Source of the DNA: Streptomyces goshikiensis
GTDB taxonomy: Bacteria; Actinomycetota; Actinomycetes; Streptomycetales; Streptomycetaceae
NCBI RefSeq assembly: GCF_014650555.1
Contig: NZ_BMVE01000005.1
Span: 434,001-498,000 of the forward strand
Direction of reading: 5' to 3'
DNA length: 64,000 nt
Notes under the pieces: model-generated
The model's input: the letters and a program-made list of their open reading frames with translations, nothing else
What the model was told of the DNA's origin: nothing
Databases searched by the model: none
In this document: positions 26,014-34,469 of the stretch, in pieces
Layout: the number at the start of each line of letters is the position of its first letter
Position numbering within the stretch: the stretch's first letter is position 1
Translations under genes and position numbers: made by a program

Positions 26014-26898
26014 ATGGGTGAAGCGAGCGTGAAGACACTGGAAACCAGGACGGACCTCTCGTCACCCCCGGTGACCGAGGTGGAGGCCCGACCTGGCGGC
26101 CAGCGCACCCTCGTCTCCCGGTTGCGCGCCCCGCGCCGGCCGCGGATCTGGTTCGAGGTCCTGCTCATCGCGGTCAGCTACTGGACGTACTCGCTCATCC
26201 GCAACGCGGTCCCCGAGCAGAAGGCGGTCGCCCTCGCGAACGCCGACTGGCTGTGGGGCGTCGAGCGCTCCCTGGGCATCGCCGTGGAGCAGTCGGTCAA
26301 CCACGCCATCGACTCGGTGACCTGGCTGATCGTCGGCATGAACTACTACTACGCCACCCTCCACTTCGTGGTGACGATCGGCGTGCTCGTCTGGATCTAC
26401 CGCTTCCACCCCGGCCGTTACGCGGCCACCCGTCTCGTCCTCTTCGCCACCACGGGCGTCGCCCTGGTCGGGTACTACCTGTACCCGCTCGCGCCGCCCC
26501 GGCTGATGAACGGGCAGCAGTTCATCGACACCGTGCTGAAGCACCACACCTGGGGTTCGATGGCCTCGGGCAACCTCAAGCAGATGTCGAACCAGTACGC
26601 CGCGATGCCGTCCATGCACATAGGGTGGTCGCTCTGGTGCGGGCTGACGATCTTCGCCGTCGCCTCCGCGCCGTGGGCCCGGATCCTGGGCCTGCTGTAC
26701 CCGACGGCGACGCTGGTCGTCATCGTGGCCACCGCCAACCACTTCTGGCTGGACGCCGTGGGCGGCATGCTCTGCCTGGCCTTCGGGTTCGCGGTCTCGC
26801 GGGCCTGGTTCGGCTCGCTGCCGCACCGGCTGCCCCGCCACCCCGAGCCCGCGGGCCCGCACCCGGCGACGGAACTGCTGAACCGCTTCCGGCGCTAG
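26014..26898 (+). CDS. PAP2-superfamily membrane phosphatase
   Basis: A 294-residue protein with about six membrane helices. The catalytic segments of the PAP2_3 branch are visible: AMPSMHIGWSLW with the general-acid His, and HFWLDAVGG with the nucleophile His; the first motif lies around PLAPPRLM. Such enzymes remove phosphate from lipid phosphates or act as inositol-phosphoceramide-type transferases. The actual lipid is unknown. The N-terminus is hydrophilic (about 35 residues). It is convergent with the patatin gene, with 26 bp between, and no hairpin of note. Confidence 0.88.
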   Translation: MGEASVKTLETRTDLSSPPVTEVEARPGGQRTLVSRLRAPRRPRIWFEVLLIAVSYWTYSLIRNAVPEQKAVALANADWLWGVERSLGIAVEQSVNHAIDSVTWLIVGMNYYYATLHFVVTIGVLVWIYRFHPGRYAATRLVLFATTGVALVGYYLYPLAPPRLMNGQQFIDTVLKHHTWGSMASGNLKQMSNQYAAMPSMHIGWSLWCGLTIFAVASAPWARILGLLYPTATLVVIVATANHFWLDAVGGMLCLAFGFAVSRAWFGSLPHRLPRHPEPAGPHPATELLNRFRR

Positions 26899-26924
26899 CC
26901 GGCCGCGCGGCGGGGGCCCCGGCC

Positions 26925-27767
26925 TCAGCCGGGCCAGACCGCGCGGACGTCCCCGGCGCAGGCGGCGGCCTGGGCCCGGCCCGCCCGGGCGGCCGCGGCC
27001 CTGCGGGACTGGTCGAGCATGTTGCGGCCGATGGCCTTGCGGGCGGCGCGGTCCGGGACGAGGAGCGCCACCCGCGCCCCTGCGGCGGCGAGCTCCGCGG
27101 CCTGGGCGGGGGCGCTCGGGTGGGGTCCGACGGCCTTGGGGATCGGGGCGATCGCGACGACCCGCCGGTGTCCGCGCGCGAGGTGGAGGTTGGCGGTGGA
27201 GCGGCTCCCACCGTCCATCCAGCGGCGCCCCGCCAGCGAGACCGGCGGCCAGACGACCGGTACCGCGCAGCCGGCCGCGACCGCCTCGGGGAGGGTGACG
27301 CCGGAGCCGGCGTCGAAGACCGCCTGCTCCCCGGTCTCGGCGTCGACCGCCGTCAGCCGCAGGTCCCGGCCGGCGGGCCAGTCCCGTACGCCGCCCAGCA
27401 GGACGGCGATCGCCTCGTGCACGGCGGATTCGGCGACCGTACGGGAGGCCAGCGCGGCGCGGCCGAGCCGCCGGACGGAGCGGTCCGGGTCGCGCGAGCC
27501 GAGCGCCGCCAGGAGGAAGCGGGCGGTCTGGCCCGGGGTGACGCCGACCTCGACCCGGCCGGCGTCGGAGAGCTGCTCGGCGTAGAGCTCCGCGGCGGTG
27601 ACGCCCGAGGCGAGCCGGGCGCCGAGCACCGAGCCGGCGGAGGTGCCGATGAGGGTGTCGGCGCGGGAGAGGTCGATGCCGGCCTCGGCCAGTCCGGCCA
27701 GCAGGCCGATCGCCCAGGCGCCGCCGAGAACTCCCCCGCCGCCCAGGACCAATGCCGTGTCCGTCAC
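26925..27767 (-). CDS. Patatin-like phospholipase
   Basis: A 280-residue cytosolic patatin-family acyl hydrolase: oxyanion-hole glycine loop GGGGVLGGAW near the N-terminus, nucleophile elbow GTSAG and the catalytic Asp in DGGSRS. It likely cleaves acyl esters from lipids. It starts with GTG at 27767. The gene is divergent from a TetR regulator, and two palindromes sharing GGGGARTGSTCCCC lie between them, so the TetR protein very probably controls both genes. Confidence 0.92.
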   Translation of the reverse strand: MTDTALVLGGGGVLGGAWAIGLLAGLAEAGIDLSRADTLIGTSAGSVLGARLASGVTAAELYAEQLSDAGRVEVGVTPGQTARFLLAALGSRDPDRSVRRLGRAALASRTVAESAVHEAIAVLLGGVRDWPAGRDLRLTAVDAETGEQAVFDAGSGVTLPEAVAAGCAVPVVWPPVSLAGRRWMDGGSRSTANLHLARGHRRVVAIAPIPKAVGPHPSAPAQAAELAAAGARVALLVPDRAARKAIGRNMLDQSRRAAAARAGRAQAAACAGDVRAVWPG

Positions 27768-27800
27768 CGTCCCCCGACCCCTCCCGCGCCGACAAGGAAA

Positions 27801-27816
27801 CGGGGAGTGCTCCCCG
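27801..27816. promoter_or_regulatory. TetR operator 1 (patatin side)
   Basis: CGGGGAG-TG-CTCCCCG, a perfect inverted repeat with a 2-base centre, extended by GAA/TTC outside one mismatched pair. It lies 34 bases before the patatin start. The core matches the second palindrome 44 bp away. Confidence 0.75.
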
Positions 27817-27840
27817 CTTCATGGGACGACGATAGCATCA

Positions 27841-27864
27841 GTACCGGGGAATGGTCCCCGGTAC
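27841..27864. promoter_or_regulatory. TetR operator 2 (tetR side)
   Basis: GTACCGGGGA and TCCCCGGTAC are perfect 10-bp arms separated by ATGG. It ends 23 bases before the TetR ATG. Core GGGGAATGGTCCCC versus GGGGAGTGCTCCCC in the first site; centre-to-centre spacing is 44 bp, about four helical turns. Confidence 0.8.
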
Positions 27865-27887
27865 TTCGGAGGAGCGGGGATCCAGGC

Positions 27888-28559
27888 ATGACGGTCGAGA
27901 AGACACCCGGTGAGCGGCCCGTCCCGGTGCGGCGCGACGCGCGGCGCAACCGCGACCTGCTCATCGCCGCGGCCCGCGAGGCCTTCGCCGCCCAGGGCCT
28001 GGACGCCCCGCTCGACGACATCGCCCGCCGGGCCGGCGTCGGCAACGCCACCCTGTACCGGCACTTCCCCGGCCGCGCGGCGCTGGTGGACGCGGTGTTC
28101 GAGGGCGCGCTCGCCGACACCGTGAGCGCCGGCGAGGAGGCGCGGGCCGCCGAGGACGCCTGGACGGGACTGACCGGCTACCTCGCCACCGTGTTCGCGG
28201 GGCTGGCCGCCGACCGCGGCACCAACGACCTGATGACCACCGGCCTCGAAGGGGTCCGCGCGCTGGACGCCGTCCACGCGCACAACCACGAGACCGTCGG
28301 GCTGCTGCTCGCCCGGGCGCAGCGGCAGGGCACGGTGCGGGCCGACGTCATCACCGAGGACCTGCTGCTCGCCCTGGCCGTGCTCGGCCGCGCCGTGCCC
28401 GCCCTGACGGCCACCGCACCGGACGGCTGGCGCCGCAGCCTGGCGCTGCTGCTCGACGGACTGCGCGCCGCCGGGCCGGCCGCCGCGCTGCCCGGCCCGG
28501 CCCCCTCGCCCGCCTCGCTCGCCGGGGTCCTGCGCGCGCTGGGCCCGCACCGCCGCTAG
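27888..28559 (+). CDS. TetR family regulator of the patatin gene
   Basis: A 223-residue TetR-type repressor with an Arg-rich N-terminus (VRRDARRNRDLLIAAAREAF) and helix-turn-helix PLDDIARRAGVGNATLYRHF. The ligand domain is followed by an Ala/Pro-rich tail ending LRALGPHRR. The ATG at 27888 follows GGAGCGGGGATCCAGGC, with the ribosome site partly overlapping the second palindrome's flank. Position and shared operators argue for autoregulation and control of the divergent patatin; its ligand may be a lipid or fatty acyl derivative, which is inference. Confidence 0.92.
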   Translation: MTVEKTPGERPVPVRRDARRNRDLLIAAAREAFAAQGLDAPLDDIARRAGVGNATLYRHFPGRAALVDAVFEGALADTVSAGEEARAAEDAWTGLTGYLATVFAGLAADRGTNDLMTTGLEGVRALDAVHAHNHETVGLLLARAQRQGTVRADVITEDLLLALAVLGRAVPALTATAPDGWRRSLALLLDGLRAAGPAAALPGPAPSPASLAGVLRALGPHRR

Positions 28560-28588
28560 CGCTGTGACCGGGTAGCGCTGTGACCGGG
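28557..28588. repeat. 16-bp perfect tandem duplication
   Basis: TAGCGCTGTGACCGGG occurs twice without a gap (28557-28572 and 28573-28588). The first copy contains the TetR gene's stop codon. This looks like a recent slippage duplication in the convergent intergenic region. Confidence 0.9.
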
Positions 28589-28604
28589 CCCGGCGGCGCC
28601 GGGC
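28588..28604. terminator. Short hairpin between tetR and glnE
   Basis: GCCCGGC-GGC-GCCGGGC, 7-bp arms with a 3-base loop, between the convergent TetR and glnE genes. Confidence 0.5.
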
Positions 28605-28613
28605 GGCCCGCCG

Positions 28614-31601
28614 CTACGCCCCGTAGAAGAGCTCGTCCACGACCGCCCGCGCCCGCCGGGTGATGCGGCGGTAGTCGTCCAGCAGTTCGCCGACCGTGCC
28701 CTCGGCGTACCCCAGGTAGCGCCCGACGGCGGCCAGTTCGCGCGCCTCGGACGGGAAGGTGTCCCCGGCGCGGCCGCGCACCAGCATCACCGCGTTGCGG
28801 ACGCGGGTGGCGAGCACCCACGCCTCGTCCAGGATCTGCGCCTCCTCGGTCGGGATCAGCCCGGCCCGGTGCGCGGCGGCCAGCGCCTCGCGGGTCCGGG
28901 TGGTGCGCAGGCCGGGCTCGGCCCAGGCGTGCCGCATCTGCATCAGCTGGACGGTCCACTCGACGTCGCTGAGACCGCCCCGGCCGAGTTTGGTGTGCAG
29001 GGTCGGGTCGGCTCCGCGCGGCATCCGCTCCGACTCCATCCGGGCCTTGAGCCGGCGGATCTCCCGTACGGCGTCCTCGCCGAGCCCCTCCACCGGGTAG
29101 CGCAGCGGGTCGATGAGCTCGATGAAGCGGCGGCCCAGCTCCTCGTCCCCGGCGACCGGTTCGGCGCGCAGCAGGGCCTGGCTCTCCCAGGTCAGGGACC
29201 AGCGCCGGTAGTACGCGGCGTACGAGGCGAGGGTGCGCACCATGGGGCCGGAGCGGCCCTCGGGGCGTAGGTCGGCGTCGATGAGCAGCGGCGGGTCGGT
29301 GCTGGGGAGCTGGAGCAGCCGGCGCATCTCGGCGATGACGGCCTGCGCGGCCTTCGCGGCCTCCTGCTCGCCGACGCCCTCGCGGGGTTCGTGGACGAAC
29401 AGCACGTCGGCGTCGGAGCCGTAGCCGAGTTCGTGCCCGCCGAAGCGGCCGACGCCGATGATCGCGAAGCGGGTGGGCAGGGTCTCGCCCCAGTGGCTGC
29501 GGACGGCGGCGCGAAGGGCCCCGGCGATGGTGGCGGCGGTGAGCTCGGAGACGGCGCTGCCGACCCGGTTGACCAGGGCTCCGGGGTCCTCGACGGCGGG
29601 GCTGTCCTCCGTACCGTACGAGCCGATGATGTCGGCGGCGGCGGTACGGAACAGCTCGCGGCGGCGCACCCCGCGGGCGACGGCGACGGCGGTCTCGGGG
29701 TCCTCGGCGCGCCCGACGGCGGCGAGCACCTCCTGTTCGAGGGCCTCGTGGGTACGGGGCAGCAGCCCTTCGGGGTCGCCGAGCAGGGCGACGGCCTCGG
29801 GGGCGCGCATCAGCAGGTCGGGGGCGAGGCGTCCGGCGGACAGCACGCGGGCCAGGTTCTCGGCGGCGGCGCCCTCGTCGCGCAGGAAGCGCAGGTACCA
29901 GGGCGTCTTGCCGAGGGCGTCGGAGACCTTGCGGAAGTTGAGCAGGCCGGCGTCGGGGTCGGCGGAGTCGGCGAACCAGCCGAGCAGCACCGGCAGCAGG
30001 GTGCGCTGGATGGCGGCCTTGCGGCTGACGCCGGAGGTGAGGGCCTCCAGGTGGCGCAGGGCGGCGACCGGGTCGGCGTACCCGAGGGCTTCGAGGCGCT
30101 GGCCGGCGGCGCGCGGGGAGAGCCGGGTCTCGCCCGGGGTGAGCTGCGCGACCGCGTCGAGGAGCGGCCGGTAGAAGAGCTTCTCGTGCAGGCGCCGCAC
30201 CACGGAGGCGTGCCGGCGCCAGGCCTTGTTGAGCTCGGAGACGGGTTCGGTGCGCAGTCCCAGGGAGCGGCCGAGGCGGCGCAGGTCCGCCTCGTCCTCG
30301 GGGACGAGGTGGGTGCGGCGCAGCCGGTACAGCTGGATGCGGTGCTCCATGGCGCGCAGGAACCGGTACGCGTCGTGCAGCTGGGCGGCGTCGGCGCGGC
30401 CGACGTAGCCGCCGGCGGCGAGGGCGTGCAGGGCGTCGAGGGTGCTGCCGGAGTGCAGGGTGGCGTCGCTGCGGCCGTGCACGAGCTGGAGCAGCTGGAC
30501 GGCGAACTCGACGTCGCGCAGGCCGCCGGGGCCGAGTTTGAGCTCGCGGTCGACCTGGGCGGCGGGGATGTTGTCGACGACGCGGCGGCGCATCTTCTGG
30601 ACGTCGGGGACGAAGTTCTCGCGTTCGGCGGCCTGCCAGACGAGCGGGCTTATGGCCGCGATGTACTCGGCGCCGAGCCCCGGGTCGCCGGCGACGGCGC
30701 GGGCCTTGAGGAGGGCCTGGAACTCCCAGGTCTTGGCCCAGCGCTGGTAGTAGGCGAGGTGGGAGGCGAGGGTGCGGACCAGGGGGCCGTTGCGGCCCTC
30801 GGGGCGGAGGTTGGCGTCGACGGGCCAGATGGTGCCCTCGACGGTGGTCTCGGAGCAGATCCGCATGAGGTGGGAGGCGAGGCGGGTGGCGGCCTGGACG
30901 GCCTTGCCCTCGTCGGCCCCGTTGGCCGCGTCCCCGACGAAGATCACGTCGACGTCGGAGACGTAGTTCAGCTCGTTGCCGCCGCACTTGCCCATGGCGA
31001 TGACGGCGAGCCGGCAGGCGGCGGCGTCCTCGGGGGCGGCGGCGGAGGCGATCCGCAGGGCCGCGCGGAGGGTGGCGGTGGCGAGGTCGGCGAGCTCGGC
31101 GGCGGTCTGGGCGACGTCGATGGTGCCGCAGACGTCGCGCGCGGCGATGGAGAGCAGGCAGCGGCGGTAGGCGACGCGCAGCGCGACGGGGTCGTGGGCG
31201 TCGGCGAGCCCGCGCTCGAACTCGGGAAGTCCGGGGTGCAGGTCGACGGCCTCGTAGGTGACGAGGCTGAGCCAGTCGCGGGGGTGGCGGGCGAGGTGGT
31301 CGCCGAGGGCCTCGGAGGCGCCGAGCACGCCGAGCAGCCGGTCGCGCAGCGGCTTGGCGCTGACGAGGGTGTCGAGGAGCCCGGGCAGCTCGCCCTCCGG
31401 CTGCGCCTCCGCGAGCCGGACGAGCCCGAGGAGGGCGAGGTCGGGGTCGGCGGTCGCGCCGAGGGCGTCGAGGAGCACCGGATCGGTGCGTACGGCGGCC
31501 AGCGCGTCGGAGTCGAGCAGCCGGGCGGCGGCCGACGGGTCGGTGAAGCCGCTTCGGAGCAGCCGGATGAAGGTGCTGCTCCTGCGTCCCGGGACTGTCA
31601 T
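28614..31601 (-). CDS. glnE: Glutamine synthetase adenylyltransferase/deadenylase
   Basis: A 995-residue bifunctional enzyme that adds AMP to, and removes it from, the regulatory Tyr of glutamine synthetase I. Two nucleotidyltransferase domains are visible: near residue 207 GKCGGNELNYVSDVDVIF (deadenylation domain) and near 724 GRFGGHELGYGSDADVLF (adenylylation domain). Each has the GG and DxD metal-binding pattern, and each is followed by a helical bundle. I chose the ATG at 31601 (MTVPGRRSS), which has a GGGAGG site; a 17-residue N-terminal extension is possible in frame. The glnA2-like gene lies about 6 kb downstream, but that enzyme lacks the Tyr target. Confidence 0.96.
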   Translation of the reverse strand: MTVPGRRSSTFIRLLRSGFTDPSAAARLLDSDALAAVRTDPVLLDALGATADPDLALLGLVRLAEAQPEGELPGLLDTLVSAKPLRDRLLGVLGASEALGDHLARHPRDWLSLVTYEAVDLHPGLPEFERGLADAHDPVALRVAYRRCLLSIAARDVCGTIDVAQTAAELADLATATLRAALRIASAAAPEDAAACRLAVIAMGKCGGNELNYVSDVDVIFVGDAANGADEGKAVQAATRLASHLMRICSETTVEGTIWPVDANLRPEGRNGPLVRTLASHLAYYQRWAKTWEFQALLKARAVAGDPGLGAEYIAAISPLVWQAAERENFVPDVQKMRRRVVDNIPAAQVDRELKLGPGGLRDVEFAVQLLQLVHGRSDATLHSGSTLDALHALAAGGYVGRADAAQLHDAYRFLRAMEHRIQLYRLRRTHLVPEDEADLRRLGRSLGLRTEPVSELNKAWRRHASVVRRLHEKLFYRPLLDAVAQLTPGETRLSPRAAGQRLEALGYADPVAALRHLEALTSGVSRKAAIQRTLLPVLLGWFADSADPDAGLLNFRKVSDALGKTPWYLRFLRDEGAAAENLARVLSAGRLAPDLLMRAPEAVALLGDPEGLLPRTHEALEQEVLAAVGRAEDPETAVAVARGVRRRELFRTAAADIIGSYGTEDSPAVEDPGALVNRVGSAVSELTAATIAGALRAAVRSHWGETLPTRFAIIGVGRFGGHELGYGSDADVLFVHEPREGVGEQEAAKAAQAVIAEMRRLLQLPSTDPPLLIDADLRPEGRSGPMVRTLASYAAYYRRWSLTWESQALLRAEPVAGDEELGRRFIELIDPLRYPVEGLGEDAVREIRRLKARMESERMPRGADPTLHTKLGRGGLSDVEWTVQLMQMRHAWAEPGLRTTRTREALAAAHRAGLIPTEEAQILDEAWVLATRVRNAVMLVRGRAGDTFPSEARELAAVGRYLGYAEGTVGELLDDYRRITRRARAVVDELFYGA

Positions 31602-31844
31602 CCCGTCGCCTCCCGCGTCCGTCGGTGCCAGTGGCGCGGCCTGCCCTGACATGCCCTGGGGCGAGCCTAGGCCATGTGTTTCGCCGGAGCCCGGGACACC
31701 GGCGTGGCGCGGATCTCACCCTCGTGGGCGGGTGTTCGATCACCGAACCCGTTTACCATGGGCCGACTAATTGGACTATCGGAAGATTTTGGGGTCTTTC
31801 GATCTTGTGGGGCACGCTCCCCGTCTGACGGCCGGAGGAGCCCC

Positions 31845-34208
31845 ATGCCCGACCCACGCCCCGGCGCGCCCTCCCCCGCCGCAGCCCTGCCGGCCCCCCG
31901 CACCGAGGCCCAGTCCAGCCCCGACGCCGCCGCCCTACCGGGTCCTGAAGCCCGGCCCGGCACCGGCGCCGCCGCCCTACCGGGCCCTCGCGTCGAGGCC
32001 CGGCCCAGCCCCGACGCCGCAGCCCTACCGGGCCCTCGCACCGACGCCCGGCCCGGCGCCGCCGCCCTGCCGGACCCCCGCGCCGGCTCCCGGCCCGGCA
32101 CCGGCCCCCACTCCGCCCGCCGGGACCGGCACCGGCACCGGCTGGTCAAGGTCGTCGCCCTCTGCGCGGCCACCGCCGCGGGCGGCATGCTCGTACTCCG
32201 GGGAAACGAGGCCTTCGCGGGGCTCGTTTCCCCGGCCTCCCCCGACGCCGGCCCACTGGCCGCCGCGGCCGCGCACGAGAACCCGGACCCCGGCCGCGTG
32301 CTCCAGATCGTCGCGCACCCCGACGACGACCTCTACTTCATGAACCCGGACCTGCGGTACTCCATAACCGCCGGCCACCCGGTGACCTCGGTCTACCTCA
32401 CCTCCGGCGAAGCCGACGGCATCAACGCCGGAGCCGCCAAGACGGCCTCCACCGCCCCGGACAAGCCCGCCTACGCCGAGGCCCGCCAGAACGGCATCCG
32501 CGCCGCCTACGCCAAGATGGCCACCGGCGACCGGCGCAGCGCCTGGAAGCGCACCGTCATCCCGACCGACGGCGGCGGCCGTGCCGAGCTCGACGTCCTC
32601 GTCGCCCGGCCCGAGGTCAACCTGGTCTGGCTCCAGATGCGCGAGGCGGGCAACGTCTACGCCGACCGCCCCGACAGCCTGCACGGCCTGTGGGACGGCC
32701 GGGTGGAGCGCCTGGAGTCGGTGCTCGCCTCCGGAACCCCGGTCCGGCAGCCGTACACGTACACCAGGGAGCAGGTCGTACGGACCCTCCTCGGCGTCCT
32801 GGAGCGGTACCGGCCGACGACGGTCCGGCTTCAAGACCCCACCCCCGGCCGGCACGCCGACACCCGGCGCTACACCGACCACCAGGACCACATGTACGGC
32901 GCCCGCTTCGCGCAGGCCGCGCTCGCCGCCTACGCGAAGGAGGTCAAGGACCGCCCGCACTTCGCGGTGCAGAACTACCTCGGGTACCTCAACGGCTCGC
33001 TGCCCAGCTCCCTGGACCCGGTCGAGGCCGGGGAGAAGCTGGACATCCTGGACACCTACGCCTGGCTCGACCAGAGCGACCACTGCGGCAGCGAGGCCGG
33101 CTGCGGCGACCTGAAGGTTGCCGACCACCCCGCGGGGAACAACTGGACCCGGTCCATCAACTACGCCCGCGGCACCAGCACCTCCTGGCTGACCTCCGAC
33201 CGGGACCACGGCCTGTGGGCCTTCAAGGTGCTCGACGGCCAGGTCGCCGTCTGGCACCGGGCCGGCCTCATCGGCGCCTGGAGCGACCCCCGGCTGCTCC
33301 CCGGCACCGGCATGGACCCGGGCATCTCCACCGCGACCCTCCCGGACGGCCGGATCGCCGCCTTCGGCACCCGTACCGCCTTCGGCGCGCGGCCCGCGGA
33401 CTACACCCGCGAGGTCGTCATGGCCGTCCAGCGGGCCCCCGGCTCCGAGGAGTTCGGGCCGTGGGAGTCGCTGGGCACGCCCGAGACCTCCGACGAGGAG
33501 TGGACCTCCGACATCAGCGCGCCGGCCGTCTCGGTCGACGGCGCCGGACAGCCGGCCGTGTACGTCCGCGACGGCGCGCACACCCTGCGCGGACGGGTGC
33601 GGGCGGCGGACGGCGGCTGGGGCCCGTGGCTGCGCCTCGGCGGCGACGGCCTGACCGGCAACCCGGTCACGGCCGTGGACGGCGCCGGGCGGCGCGTGGT
33701 CCTCGCCGGTACGGCCCGGACGGTGGTGGGCTGGGTCCAGCCGCGGCCGGGCGCCCCGCTGGGCCCGGTCACCGCGACCGGACTGCCCGACACCGCCCTC
33801 CCGCTCACGGCGCAGGGCGGCCCGACCGGGGTGCGGCTGTGGTTCCGCAAGCCGGGGTCGGGCAACGTCCGTACCGCCCTGGTGACGGCCGACGGCGGCC
33901 TGCGGGTGAGCGGCCTCACCGACCTCGGCGGGCTCAGCGGGTTCGGCGCGGTGACGGCGAGCGGACACCTGCTCGCGGGGCGCGCGGCGGGCGGGCAGCT
34001 GGGCTCCGAGGTGGGCCCGGGGCGGCCGTGGGAGCGGTCGCCGCTGATGTTCGTCGGATCGCCCTCCAGTACGACGACCGGGCGGAACATGGTCAGCCTG
34101 GCGGTGGTCGGGCTCGACGCGCGGCTGTACGTGACGTCCTCGCAGGACGCCCCGGACGCGTACCTGGCGCCGTGGCAGCCGGTCGGCCCGCGCAACACGG
34201 GTCCGTAA
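31845..34208 (+). CDS. PIG-L deacetylase with beta-propeller tail (paralogue 1)
   Basis: A 787-residue membrane-anchored protein. The N-terminal ~90 residues are cytosolic and consist of Pro/Ala repeats around AAALPGP. A single helix (HRLVKVVALCAATAAGG) follows. Outside the cell come a PIG-L domain, with zinc motif IVAHPDDDLYFMNP and the distal His pair YTDHQDHMYG, and a C-terminal sialidase/PLL-like propeller of repeated SW-rich blades (LWAFKVLDGQVAVWH, GPWESLGTPET). PIG-L enzymes deacetylate N-acetylglucosamine derivatives. The ATG has a GGAGGAG ribosome site. The second paralogue begins 261 bp later. The 243-bp upstream gap includes an AT-rich patch that probably holds the promoter. Confidence 0.85.
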   Translation: MPDPRPGAPSPAAALPAPRTEAQSSPDAAALPGPEARPGTGAAALPGPRVEARPSPDAAALPGPRTDARPGAAALPDPRAGSRPGTGPHSARRDRHRHRLVKVVALCAATAAGGMLVLRGNEAFAGLVSPASPDAGPLAAAAAHENPDPGRVLQIVAHPDDDLYFMNPDLRYSITAGHPVTSVYLTSGEADGINAGAAKTASTAPDKPAYAEARQNGIRAAYAKMATGDRRSAWKRTVIPTDGGGRAELDVLVARPEVNLVWLQMREAGNVYADRPDSLHGLWDGRVERLESVLASGTPVRQPYTYTREQVVRTLLGVLERYRPTTVRLQDPTPGRHADTRRYTDHQDHMYGARFAQAALAAYAKEVKDRPHFAVQNYLGYLNGSLPSSLDPVEAGEKLDILDTYAWLDQSDHCGSEAGCGDLKVADHPAGNNWTRSINYARGTSTSWLTSDRDHGLWAFKVLDGQVAVWHRAGLIGAWSDPRLLPGTGMDPGISTATLPDGRIAAFGTRTAFGARPADYTREVVMAVQRAPGSEEFGPWESLGTPETSDEEWTSDISAPAVSVDGAGQPAVYVRDGAHTLRGRVRAADGGWGPWLRLGGDGLTGNPVTAVDGAGRRVVLAGTARTVVGWVQPRPGAPLGPVTATGLPDTALPLTAQGGPTGVRLWFRKPGSGNVRTALVTADGGLRVSGLTDLGGLSGFGAVTASGHLLAGRAAGGQLGSEVGPGRPWERSPLMFVGSPSSTTTGRNMVSLAVVGLDARLYVTSSQDAPDAYLAPWQPVGPRNTGP

Positions 34209-34374
34209 AGCGGGATTGAAGGGGGGATTCCCCTCATTACGGTCAACACCCCATTTCGGTGCGCCGGTTCGCCGGCCTGCGCATGATCGCCGGGTGTTCT
34301 CCCTCCGTACATCTGGAGCCAAACCGCACACGGCACCATCACATCCGGTCGCTTCCGGAAACAGCGGAGTCATC

Positions 34375-34409
34375 GGCCCCTGCGGTGAACCAAGTTCCCC
34401 GCAGGGGCC
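34375..34409 (+). promoter_or_regulatory. Strong hairpin in the leader of the second PIG-L gene
   Basis: Perfect 11-bp arms GGCCCCTGCGG and CCGCAGGGGCC with a 13-base loop, 166 bases after the first PIG-L stop and 60 bases before the next start. It could end the upstream transcript or act as an attenuator. Confidence 0.5.
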
Positions 34410-34469
34410 TCTCTCTGACTGCACGGCGGTACCACCCACCGCCCGGAACGAGCCCCGGAGGCACGACCG

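Noticed and set aside
29391..31649. 752-codon open frame opposite glnE
   Set aside because: Shadow of glnE; only low-complexity Gly/Val/Glu sequence.
34375..34409. Riboswitch or tRNA-like element in front of the second PIG-L gene
   Set aside because: Only a single hairpin is visible; no known aptamer core or cloverleaf could be drawn.
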